Source of the DNA: a virus
DNA: 54,848 nt
Direction: 5' to 3' (one strand)
Virus record (IMG/VR): IMGVR_UViG_3300031603_000004
Coordinates: 1 to 54,848 of that record
Of this stretch, positions 1-7,234 are shown piece after piece (positions within the stretch are counted from its first letter, which is position 1; every line of letters starts with the position of its first letter). The notes under the pieces were generated by a model, which did not search any database, had not been told where the DNA came from, and was given only the letters and a program-made list of their open reading frames with translations. The position numbers and the translations under genes are program-made.

Positions 1-772
1 TAAAACCGTGAAATTCATAATCCCAATCTTGTTTAACTCCTGTGTTAAATGACACATCACTGCCGGCCATAATTACAGGAGTTAAACTATCAACTGTTTT
101 CTGGTCTCTGTCCCCAGATGGATAACAACCACTTCCGTTAAAATCATCGAACATTTCCTGCATGTCTTTATAATCTTTAGTTGTAAGTTGTTCATTTCCA
201 TCTTTGTCATTGCTTGCCTCGTAATAAACTTTGGAATATTTTCCATTCTCGTCTTTGCAAAACTGGTTTTTAATAAGAAATTCTTTCTTATTATTTGTCT
301 GCTTCTGCTGATACCAATTATATAATCTTGGAGTGGTATTAGCATCTTCTTTAATAGAATAATAATCACTTGAGAAATCTTCTGGAATAGTAATTCCTTT
401 GCCTTCTGTTGGCATTTTAGGATTAATTCCTAAAAACTTCATTTTCAATATTTCTGTATTGATAATTGCATCTTCCGCAATATTTCTTAAAGTAAAATTC
501 TGTAACTTTTCATGAATATGAAGATGGTGTTTAAACACATGTTGTGCTTCATGAATTAAAACAAAGTAAAGTTCTTCCAGAGGGAGATCAATAAAGTTTT
601 GTGTGTAATGAAATTGAACTCTATTGTTCTTGTAATTTACTCCAGCAAATCCATCACCTAACAACTCACCATCATCTTTTGTGAAATCAGAATTGATTAT
701 AAAAAGATAAATGAGTGGTTCTTTATCCATTAGATAGAACGATAGTTTTGATATGATTTCTGGTCGTGTCAT
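1..772 (-). CDS. Putative zinc metallopeptidase (DUF2201-like), C-terminus off window
   Basis: The frame opens at an ATG at 772 and stays open to the window edge, about 257 codons, so the C-terminal part is missing. A classical zinc-protease motif HEAQH lies at residues 74-78, followed by a His-rich stretch (KHHLHIHEK). This matches the N-terminal domain of DUF2201 proteins, which usually continue into a vWA-like domain and are encoded next to a MoxR-type AAA ATPase. Such an ATPase lies upstream at 3506-4987. A consensus promoter (803-831) sits directly in front. Substrate unknown; a chaperone or maturation role with the ATPase is inferred from the pairing. Confidence 0.8.
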   Translation of the reverse strand, partial: MTRPEIISKLSFYLMDKEPLIYLFIINSDFTKDDGELLGDGFAGVNYKNNRVQFHYTQNFIDLPLEELYFVLIHEAQHVFKHHLHIHEKLQNFTLRNIAEDAIINTEILKMKFLGINPKMPTEGKGITIPEDFSSDYYSIKEDANTTPRLYNWYQQKQTNNKKEFLIKNQFCKDENGKYSKVYYEASNDKDGNEQLTTKDYKDMQEMFDDFNGSGCYPSGDRDQKTVDSLTPVIMAGSDVSFNTGVKQDWDYEFHGF

Positions 773-802
773 TAATCCCCCTGAAAGCTTTACTCTTAAT
801 TA

Positions 803-831
803 ATTATATCAAATTATTCTTTTTTTGTCAA
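803..831 (-). promoter_or_regulatory. Consensus early-type promoter P1
   Basis: On the minus strand the -35 TTGACA (826-831) and -10 TATAAT (803-808) are 17 nt apart with the spacer shared by all copies. It overlaps the last codons and stop of thyX and drives the metallopeptidase gene. Confidence 0.9.
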
Positions 832-1581
832 TTTATTTGCTAACAGTTCTAATTCTCCAACTATCCTTTCTGGACTGATGTTACTGGAAAGTAATTCTTG
901 AACTTTCCAATTTAGTTCAGTCATTTGGTCAAATATTTCCATAGTCCAAACTAATCCTGTTATTTCATGAAGTATTCTATCTATCCCTTTAGCAAACTCT
1001 CTTATTTCAAACTGAGCATGCTCATGTAATCTTAGTTCAAGAAAATGTAATAAGTTTCTAAAATCAACAGTGAAATAAAACTCTGTATATATAGAAGAAG
1101 GTAAAACTATTCTTGCCATTTCTTTGGCTACTCCAGTATCTATCATGTGTTCATAAGTATTGAAAGTATCTTCCATTGCTAAGTTATACCCTTCAGTATA
1201 AGTTTCATTATCTTCATGGGCAAAAGCTTCTCCGGAACCCTGATGATTTGTTTTTCCTTGCAATCTCCATTCTTTAGGAACATAATAATCTTCTTCAACT
1301 TGACTATATCTCTGACTGTATTCATTCGTTGAGAATGTTCTATGTCGAAGATATTGTTTCATTACAAAATTAGGAACCTTTGCGTGAAATGTAAATACTA
1401 CTTGTTCGAAAGGAGTCATGTGTTTATTTTTATATAAATATCTAATCAACCCTCTATCCTCTTTATCTCCTTTAGCGGCAACTCCGCCAGTTGAGACACG
1501 AGCGGATTGGAGGATGCGATAATCATCACCCATTGAATCGACGAGCGAAACGAAGCCATGATCTAAAAATTCTTCTCTCAT
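814..1581 (-). CDS. thyX: Flavin-dependent thymidylate synthase ThyX
   Basis: 255 residues with the ThyX signature RHRxxSxNEYSxRY at residues 79-92. The family makes dTMP from dUMP with FAD, NADPH and methylene-tetrahydrofolate. Length is normal for ThyX. The start ATG overlaps the stop of the upstream GIY-YIG endonuclease by four bases (ATGA), so the two are translationally coupled. The last residues LTKKE and the stop TAA are encoded by the -35 and spacer of promoter P1. With the deoxynucleoside kinase and PRPP synthetase it suggests phage control of nucleotide supply. Confidence 0.96.
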   Translation of the reverse strand: MREEFLDHGFVSLVDSMGDDYRILQSARVSTGGVAAKGDKEDRGLIRYLYKNKHMTPFEQVVFTFHAKVPNFVMKQYLRHRTFSTNEYSQRYSQVEEDYYVPKEWRLQGKTNHQGSGEAFAHEDNETYTEGYNLAMEDTFNTYEHMIDTGVAKEMARIVLPSSIYTEFYFTVDFRNLLHFLELRLHEHAQFEIREFAKGIDRILHEITGLVWTMEIFDQMTELNWKVQELLSSNISPERIVGELELLANKLTKKE

Positions 1582-2276
1582 TTATTTTCTCCCTTATAAT
1601 ACTGCCAATGATATCCACCAGCAGTTTTTCTTCTTCCTCTTAAGCAATCGCTTATAGCGCTTCTATGTATTTTTAATATAGTATATGCGCTTTTAACGCT
1701 TTTATATATTATGCCTGTTTCTATACAAAAAACTTGCTTAGAATTAGCTTTTATTTTTTTAAGTATAGTTTCTTCACTTTGCTTTTTACCAATTAGACTT
1801 ATTTTATTAGCATCACCTATTTTTCTTTTAGTTTCATCGCTTACTGAACGCCCTGTATTAGAAATACTAATCCTTTTTTTAGTCTCTTCTGATAACTTTC
1901 TTCCTAACCCTCTTCCTTTGTTAGAGATGCTAATCTTTCTTTTAGTTTCTTCGCTTACGAAATTGTTTTTCCCGCCTGTATCTAAGTTATATCCATAATT
2001 CAAATCACACGATTTAGCTTCTTTTATGTATAGTATTTCTAAGTCATTTAATTCTTCCTGACTTTTAGAATTGTCTAAAAGTTCATATCTAAAGTTCCCT
2101 TCTCCATATTTTAAGTAAGACCTTTGTAGATGCATATTATGATGCTTATTATTCTTTAAATCTTGTTTATGTCTATCCCATCTTCTTCTATAATCTTTTT
2201 GCCTTGTTTGACCTATATAAACTTTTCCGTTTATTAAGTTTTCTATTTTGTAAATATGTCCTATAAAATCTTTCAT
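1578..2276 (-). CDS. GIY-YIG homing endonuclease with NUMOD repeats
   Basis: 232 residues. An N-terminal GIY-YIG nuclease domain (IYKIENLINGKVYIGQT, with a downstream RRRWDRH) is followed by three SEETKRKIS-type NUMOD3 repeats and a C-terminal NUMOD1-like DNA-binding segment ending in GGYHWQYY. It is freestanding, not inside an intron, and sits between the HTH operon and thyX with a 4-nt overlap onto thyX. Freestanding GIY-YIG genes of this type spread by cutting intergenic or neighbouring target DNA in relatives lacking the gene. Confidence 0.93.
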   Translation of the reverse strand: MKDFIGHIYKIENLINGKVYIGQTRQKDYRRRWDRHKQDLKNNKHHNMHLQRSYLKYGEGNFRYELLDNSKSQEELNDLEILYIKEAKSCDLNYGYNLDTGGKNNFVSEETKRKISISNKGRGLGRKLSEETKKRISISNTGRSVSDETKRKIGDANKISLIGKKQSEETILKKIKANSKQVFCIETGIIYKSVKSAYTILKIHRSAISDCLRGRRKTAGGYHWQYYKGENK

Positions 2277-2306
2277 AACTTTATCTTTACAAGTTCTACA
2301 AAACCA

Positions 2307-2396
2307 TCATTCATCATCTCCCTTATCCAAATTCTCTATAATTTTTATTATACAAAATATTACTATTGCCATTAAAACTAAAGCTATTCCTTGCAT
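2307..2396 (-). CDS. Small single-pass membrane peptide
   Basis: 29 codons starting MQGIALVLMAIVIF, an N-terminal hydrophobic helix followed by a charged tail (KIIENLDKGDDE). The start ATG overlaps the stop of the upstream 63-residue gene (TAATG), typical of coupled phage genes. Function unknown. A further 13-codon frame (MNDGFVELVKIKL) overlaps the start of the endonuclease gene and may be a remnant disrupted when that gene arrived. Confidence 0.5.
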   Translation of the reverse strand: MQGIALVLMAIVIFCIIKIIENLDKGDDE

Positions 2397-2587
2397 TAGC
2401 TTGCTTTTTCTCTTACACCCCATTTGGGTTCCGCATAAACACTTAGTTCAGCGAAGACATCATATTCATCCAAGAAATTAATAGACAATTCATAATCTTC
2501 CTTATCTGTATAAATATATAATATGTTATCTTTTGAACCTGCTGTTTTAATTTCTTCATTTTTTATCTTGTTGTAAATCTCTAGCAT
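2396..2587 (-). CDS. Hypothetical protein, 63 aa
   Basis: Small acidic protein with no recognisable motif. It overlaps the 3' end of the HTH gene by 32 nt and the membrane peptide start by one base, so it belongs to the same operon led by promoter P2. Confidence 0.6.
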   Translation of the reverse strand: MLEIYNKIKNEEIKTAGSKDNILYIYTDKEDYELSINFLDEYDVFAELSVYAEPKWGVREKAS

Positions 2588-3311
2588 TAATTTCCTCTTG
2601 CTTTTTTTCTAGTTCATGGGTCGCCCATTCCATAATCCCATCATGTTGTATTTTTGACTTAGTAAATAAACTGATAGTAGGATTTAACTCTGATCCATCT
2701 GTGTTATAGAATTGTCCATATTCAATCCTATCTTCTAAGTAACTTTTCAAAAACTTAAAACTAATCTCTAATTTCTTTAGTCCTGCATCTCCGTGCTGCT
2801 TATAATACTGCTCAAGATTTTTTCTATCTCCTTTTGATAAAGAATAATTAGCATTGTTAATCCATCCGGATTGAACATTACCTTTTATATCCACATCTAT
2901 ATTCTTACATAAATCCCTATATGATTTCTGGAAGTTTTTAATTACTTCATAAAATTCATTTGCATTAACAGGTAACTTCTTTGGTGCTTGCTGCTCGTTC
3001 TTTCCTTTGATTGGTCTATATTGTAATAATTGATAAGTGTTATGCTTTTTATTATCAACTACTTTTGTAGTCCAATTTAATAGACGATGTTCTTTCAACT
3101 TCCTTTTTAATAAATCAATGTTTCTAACACTACATCCCATATCTTTTGCAAGAGTTTCTCTTGCAGGGAATGCTGTAACTTTATCTCTTGCATAACTTAA
3201 TAGAATTAAGTATAGTCTCATTGACGAATTATCAATGAGACTATTTATTAGTAAAGATCTTTCAATTGGAACTTTCCAATCTATCTTTTTATATTTAAAA
3301 ACATCTGGCAT
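2556..3311 (-). CDS. Winged-helix protein, possible replication initiation or DnaD-like factor
   Basis: 251 residues. The first 90 residues look like a winged helix-turn-helix seen in phage replisome organisers (residues 30-80: LYLILLSYARDKVTAFPARE, then a second helix beginning LAKDMGCSVRNIDLLKRKL). The rest is charged and helical with a Lys/Asp-rich C-terminus. No Walker or nuclease motifs are visible. It begins right after the stop of the small membrane gene. Replication role is inferred from the fold only; a transcription regulator is equally possible. Confidence 0.65.
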   Translation of the reverse strand: MPDVFKYKKIDWKVPIERSLLINSLIDNSSMRLYLILLSYARDKVTAFPARETLAKDMGCSVRNIDLLKRKLKEHRLLNWTTKVVDNKKHNTYQLLQYRPIKGKNEQQAPKKLPVNANEFYEVIKNFQKSYRDLCKNIDVDIKGNVQSGWINNANYSLSKGDRKNLEQYYKQHGDAGLKKLEISFKFLKSYLEDRIEYGQFYNTDGSELNPTISLFTKSKIQHDGIMEWATHELEKKQEEINARDLQQDKK

Positions 3312-3509
3312 TTAGTCTGATCCTATTAGTAATACTCCACCTAGTATTCCAGCAAAAGTTCCAATAAGAAGATACCAATTTTCAGCAAGAAATTGTCTTT
3401 GTAACTCTTTCATTTGAACCATAATATCCCATCCTAATACAATCATCAATATAAGCTGAATTACTCCTAGTACTAGAATAAATACTCCACCTGCTCTTGC
3501 TAATCTCAT
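3312..3509 (-). CDS. Small membrane protein with two TM helices
   Basis: 65 residues with hydrophobic helices at about 8-28 (VFILVLGVIQLILMIVLGW) and 46-62 (WYLLIGTFAGILGGVLLIG), separated by a polar loop. The start overlaps the stop of the AAA ATPase gene by four bases. Function unknown. Confidence 0.7.
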   Translation of the reverse strand: MRLARAGGVFILVLGVIQLILMIVLGWDIMVQMKELQRQFLAENWYLLIGTFAGILGGVLLIGSD

Positions 3510-4987
3510 ACTGCTACCTTCTTCTTTTTCTTGTCTTGAACATCAAATAGTTCCTGATCACTTGTGTAATAATATCCTTGATATGAATTCTTATATCTAT
3601 CATTAATACTATATAACATTTCTCCAAGATCTTTAGCTGCATCACCTTTAACATTACCTAATTCATAAATAAATACAGTTAAATCTTCTGCAGGGATGTT
3701 CGTATCAGTAATGAAGGTTGATAAATTTAGTGCAGGAAGCTTTACTCCATTTTCACCATCCCAGTTATCAACTTCTTTAATTGAGTGAGCCACAGACAGC
3801 AGAAGATACAGCATAGCTCCTTTTTTCTCCGATAATTTCTTTATTTTATCACGAACAGCAACATAATTAAATAATACATCTTCCGGAAGAACTCTGTTCT
3901 CAGCGAAGTAAACATATTTACCAATGATGTCCTGAACAACTTCTATACCATTCTTAATTCCAAACTCACTGATATTATTTATCAATGCTTTGATTTGAAC
4001 ATTAGGATTTTGGTAGAAAGATGCAAAAGTTTCATCAGGAGTAACATTTTTTTCATTCCACATCTGCATAATATCAAAAATCATATTGTTAGCAACTAAA
4101 GTCCATGCTCTTGGAGACATGGTTGAATCGCCCTCTTCATCATCATCGTCATTATTATTCTTTGAGATTAAGAAAGGAGCTTCAACATTTCCTTCTTCCA
4201 TAAACTTATCAAAAATATAGTAACAAAGTATAGATGGAATTCTTGTAGGCAATTCAATATTACCCCACTGAAAAGTTTTGAAAGCAAATGAACTTAACCA
4301 ACTAGGTGCGTTATAACCGATATAAATATTTCTATGCCATCTCTCAGCAGTTGCTGTATCGAAATTATTGACTGCGTTAAAAGAAGAGACATTCTTTTGA
4401 AGCTTTCTATTTCCAGAGCCGATAATGACTGTCCTTTTTGGAAGAGTGTATTTCTCAGACTTACCAGTTTCTTCATTATAATCTGCACTACCACCGATTT
4501 CTCCACTAAGAACTAAGTTCATAACAGCAGCCATACTTTCTGTATCTGCTTTATTGTATTCATCTAAATGTAAAATCCATAATTCATCATTATCAGTTGG
4601 AGGAAGAACTGTAGGCTGTGCTAACCTAACAACAGTTTGTTCTTTTTTATTTTTATGTAAATAAGGAAACCCTTGCAGTTCCTCGATTGGAATCTTCTGT
4701 ATTTCCAACTTATGATAAACGGCATTTTCTTTTTCAGCAATCTGTTTTATAATCATCGATTTGCCAACGCCTGTTTCGCCATAAACAAAAAGAGAGTGTA
4801 ATGTTTCATCAATAAAGATATTATCTTTAGTTAATTTTATAACTCTTCTTACTTCTTTTTTCAAATCTTCATATGTTGAAGGTTCTGTATTTATGGCTTT
4901 TGTAATACCCTTTTTAATACCCTCTATATCAAAATTACTACTTACATTCTTTTGTAGATCAAAGTATAGTTTTGAATACTCTTTCAT
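3506..4987 (-). CDS. MoxR-type AAA+ ATPase
   Basis: 493 residues with Walker A GETGVGKS at 70-77, Walker B in the stretch LWILHLDEYNKAD, and a sensor-1-like IIGSGNR. This is the MoxR/dynein-type AAA+ group, which works as a chaperone with vWA or metallopeptidase partners. A DUF2201-type metallopeptidase lies downstream at 1-772, giving the usual pair though separated by the thyX cassette. The start overlaps the upstream 83-residue gene by one base. The C-terminus is very basic (DKKKKKVAV). Confidence 0.88.
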   Translation of the reverse strand: MKEYSKLYFDLQKNVSSNFDIEGIKKGITKAINTEPSTYEDLKKEVRRVIKLTKDNIFIDETLHSLFVYGETGVGKSMIIKQIAEKENAVYHKLEIQKIPIEELQGFPYLHKNKKEQTVVRLAQPTVLPPTDNDELWILHLDEYNKADTESMAAVMNLVLSGEIGGSADYNEETGKSEKYTLPKRTVIIGSGNRKLQKNVSSFNAVNNFDTATAERWHRNIYIGYNAPSWLSSFAFKTFQWGNIELPTRIPSILCYYIFDKFMEEGNVEAPFLISKNNNDDDDEEGDSTMSPRAWTLVANNMIFDIMQMWNEKNVTPDETFASFYQNPNVQIKALINNISEFGIKNGIEVVQDIIGKYVYFAENRVLPEDVLFNYVAVRDKIKKLSEKKGAMLYLLLSVAHSIKEVDNWDGENGVKLPALNLSTFITDTNIPAEDLTVFIYELGNVKGDAAKDLGEMLYSINDRYKNSYQGYYYTSDQELFDVQDKKKKKVAV

Positions 4988-5238
4988 TATTTACTCCAAC
5001 TTTTGTGAGGATATGGACAAACTTCTTGTGAAGGACATTCATCACAGTATCCTGTTGTTTTATTTAAAATACAACCCAAAATCCCTTTTGATACTGGAGT
5101 AGTCCAATCAAACAAAACTGGAATGTGTTCAGCAGCGAGTGTGCATAGATTTTGGAGCTCTTCTTTTTCTGCTTCATCCCATTTTTCTTTTTTATTTCTT
5201 AGGTCGTTAATTTCTTCTTCTGTTAAAATGTATTGCAT
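4987..5238 (-). CDS. Hypothetical Cys-rich protein, 83 aa
   Basis: Helical N-terminus rich in Glu and Lys, then a C-terminal cysteine cluster GYCDECPSQEVCPYPHKSW that could bind a metal. First gene of the operon behind promoter P2. No assigned function. Confidence 0.7.
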   Translation of the reverse strand: MQYILTEEEINDLRNKKEKWDEAEKEELQNLCTLAAEHIPVLFDWTTPVSKGILGCILNKTTGYCDECPSQEVCPYPHKSWSK

Positions 5239-5264
5239 TATTCCCCCATTATATTCGTTAATTA

Positions 5265-5293
5265 ATTATAACAAATTATTCTTTTTTTGTCAA
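5265..5293 (-). promoter_or_regulatory. Consensus early-type promoter P2
   Basis: TTGACA at 5288-5293, TATAAT at 5265-5270, 17-nt conserved spacer. Leads the operon running from the Cys-rich protein to thyX and overlaps the LTKKE-stop end of the upstream endonuclease gene. Confidence 0.9.
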
Positions 5294-6196
5294 GCAAATT
5301 ATTGCTTGTTTAATATCTTCATTAGAATTCCAATAAGGAACTCTAATTAAATTAATATTGTTATTTAAACAATAATTAGTTTTAATATTATCTCTTTTTT
5401 TTCTTATTTCAAATTCTTTTTCTCCGCCAAAAAAGTCAATTGCTTTAAAGTGTTGTCTCCCATCATATTCTATAACTGTATTATATTCTGAGAGATAAAA
5501 ATCAAAAGGTAATGGTCTTTTGTGTTTGCATTTATTGAAAGTTTTCTGCCTGACATAATTTATATTGTTTCCATCTAAATAACTTTTTATTTGTAACTCA
5601 CCTTTGGACGAATTACAAATAGGACATCCATGATTTAATAAATGGCTAAACGGGGCTTGAAAAAAGCTGCTATGAATAGGACAGATTATCTCTATTTTAG
5701 TTTGTGAATTAATATAATTAACTTTTGAATAATCATATTTATTATTATGAACCTTATTAGCTTTTTCTATAAAAGTATTATTGGTTAATTTATATGTAAT
5801 TCTACATTTATTACAACCGTTTTTATTTAAATGGTCGTCGGGTCTTTGCAAAAAACTGCCATGAATAAGGCAGATAATTTCTATTTTTGTTTTATTATTA
5901 ATATAGTCGACTTTTGAATAATCATATTTATTATCATGTATTTTATTTGCTTCTTCAATAAATTGAATTAATGTCTTCTTTAATTTTTTTGAGGTTACTT
6001 CTCTTCCACATTTATTGCAACCTTGTTTTAAATATAAATGATTCATAGGAGCTTGCCAAAAACTACCATGAATAAGGCAGATTATTTCTACTCTTTTCTT
6101 TTTATTAATATAATCAACTTTTGAATAATCATATCTATCTCCATGTATATTAATTGCATCAATTATAAATTCTTTCGTAGTTTTTCTTCTTGGCAT
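5276..6196 (-). CDS. Zinc-ribbon plus Vsr-like homing endonuclease, copy 1
   Basis: 306 residues. Three tandem modules each contain a YDYSKVDYIN-type strand, then HGSF and a Cys pair (GCNKC, GCNKC, GCPIC), the DUF723-like zinc-ribbon repeat. The C-terminus (KGELQIKSYL ... IEYDGRQHF ... IRVPYW) matches the Vsr/EDxHD nuclease fold of phage homing endonucleases. It is paralogous to 9668-10399 and 11301-12176. The final LTKKE and stop are encoded inside promoter P2. Freestanding, between the M23 peptidase and the ATPase operon. Confidence 0.88.
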   Translation of the reverse strand: MPRRKTTKEFIIDAINIHGDRYDYSKVDYINKKKRVEIICLIHGSFWQAPMNHLYLKQGCNKCGREVTSKKLKKTLIQFIEEANKIHDNKYDYSKVDYINNKTKIEIICLIHGSFLQRPDDHLNKNGCNKCRITYKLTNNTFIEKANKVHNNKYDYSKVNYINSQTKIEIICPIHSSFFQAPFSHLLNHGCPICNSSKGELQIKSYLDGNNINYVRQKTFNKCKHKRPLPFDFYLSEYNTVIEYDGRQHFKAIDFFGGEKEFEIRKKRDNIKTNYCLNNNINLIRVPYWNSNEDIKQAIICLTKKE

Positions 6197-6201
6197 TTAT
6201 G

Positions 6202-6990
6202 CTATTGCTTGTTTGAAACAGCCGCTTGCCTCAAAAAATTTATAGGGTCTATGAAAACTCCATCTTTTTTAACTGCATAATGCAAGTGAGGGCCAGTAGA
6301 TACACCACTGTTTCCAAGATAACCAATTACTTGACCTTTTTTAACCAAATCGCCTTCATGAACAATTACTCTTGACATATGAGCATATTCAGTTTCAATT
6401 CCATTCTTGTGTTTAATTACTACCCATTTGCCCATGATCCAATGTTGAATCCAATTATCTTCAACATATCCATCAGCTGTAGCAATTACTGGATCTGCCC
6501 AGTTGGTTACTAAATCAATTCCTTCATGTTTTGTAATCTTTCCAGTAATAGGAGAAAATCTATCTCCAAAGCCTGAAGAAATTGCTATTCTATTTGTGCT
6601 GAATAGAGGCCAAATATTTGGTAGATCATTAAAGTATTCAGTTCTTTCACCAAAGAAGTTATCTAAATCATTTAACATATCGGTGAAATCATTATTGAGA
6701 GTTAACATATCTTCATATGACTTAATGTTAAAAGCATTAGCTTCTTCTACTGTGAAACCACCAGTAAATAGATAGGAATCTGTCATTTTTACATTCTCTA
6801 CAATTTTTACAATAGTATCTTCATATTCAGTTTTTTGTGAGTTCAGTTGTGCATTTAATATTACTACTTCATTAGTTAATATATTCTCAGTATTTATTCC
6901 ATCGAAATAGATTGTACCCATATGTAAAAATAATAACGCTATTGTAGCTATTTGAATAGCTACAACTGTTTTCTTTATAAATTTAATCAT
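6202..6990 (-). CDS. Membrane-anchored M23 metallopeptidase
   Basis: 262 residues. An N-terminal transmembrane or signal-anchor helix (about 10-28) precedes a coiled segment and an M23 (LytM) domain: H155 and D159 in HEGID, and HLHY at 235-238, the zinc ligands of the family, with the typical GHVVIxHxNGxxTxYAHM-type segment. M23 enzymes cut peptidoglycan cross-bridges; in a phage this suggests a lysis or entry role. A consensus promoter lies 19 nt upstream of the ATG. Confidence 0.93.
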   Translation of the reverse strand: MIKFIKKTVVAIQIATIALLFLHMGTIYFDGINTENILTNEVVILNAQLNSQKTEYEDTIVKIVENVKMTDSYLFTGGFTVEEANAFNIKSYEDMLTLNNDFTDMLNDLDNFFGERTEYFNDLPNIWPLFSTNRIAISSGFGDRFSPITGKITKHEGIDLVTNWADPVIATADGYVEDNWIQHWIMGKWVVIKHKNGIETEYAHMSRVIVHEGDLVKKGQVIGYLGNSGVSTGPHLHYAVKKDGVFIDPINFLRQAAVSNKQ

Positions 6991-7008
6991 TTTTTCATCC
7001 TTTTCACA

Positions 7009-7037
7009 ATAATACCATATTATTCTTTTTTTGTCAA
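7009..7037 (-). promoter_or_regulatory. Consensus early-type promoter P3
   Basis: TTGACA at 7032-7037 and a TATTAT -10 at 7009-7014, 17-nt conserved spacer. Drives the M23 peptidase gene. Confidence 0.88.
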
Positions 7038-7193
7038 CTGTATGCTTTATCTTTACTATTTAAGTGTCATGGAGCAATTATTTGCTTGTGGCAAAGAGCA
7101 AAATATTGCTCGTTAATAATAAGCATGGCGGAGTTTCTAAAGAAAACTCCTAAGTAGAAGTTTTAAAAACATATATAAAATATCTAAGATTAG
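7038..7193. other. Divergent intergenic region with hairpins
   Basis: No gene seen. It separates the minus-strand early genes from the plus-strand late block. A hairpin GAGCAA/TTGCTC and a second one (GGAGTTT/AAACTCC, around 7130-7152) are visible. Neither is followed by a T-run on the plus strand, so they look like leader or processing structures rather than terminators. Confidence 0.5.
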
Positions 7194-7210
7194 TAAAGAT
7201 AATTACAGAT
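7194..7210 (+). promoter_or_regulatory. Putative late promoter motif L1
   Basis: TAAAGATAATTACAGAT, about 25 nt upstream of the first late ATG. The same core occurs at 10667, 12622 and 14847, each in front of a virion gene. Confidence 0.6.
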
Positions 7211-7234
7211 GATAACTAATATAAGGATTAAACA

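Noticed and set aside
82-369. 95-residue minus-strand frame (MIIILLKKMLIP)
   Set aside because: It lies in another frame inside the long metallopeptidase gene, which has the HExxH motif and a promoter.
1711-1998. Plus-strand frame of 95 codons opposite the GIY-YIG gene
   Set aside because: Antisense to a recognisable endonuclease; its hydrophobic Leu/Ser composition is the reverse complement of Lys/Glu-rich coding DNA.
4294-5350. Several frames on both strands over the AAA ATPase and the following genes
   Set aside because: All overlap genes with clear motifs and have no SD sites of their own.
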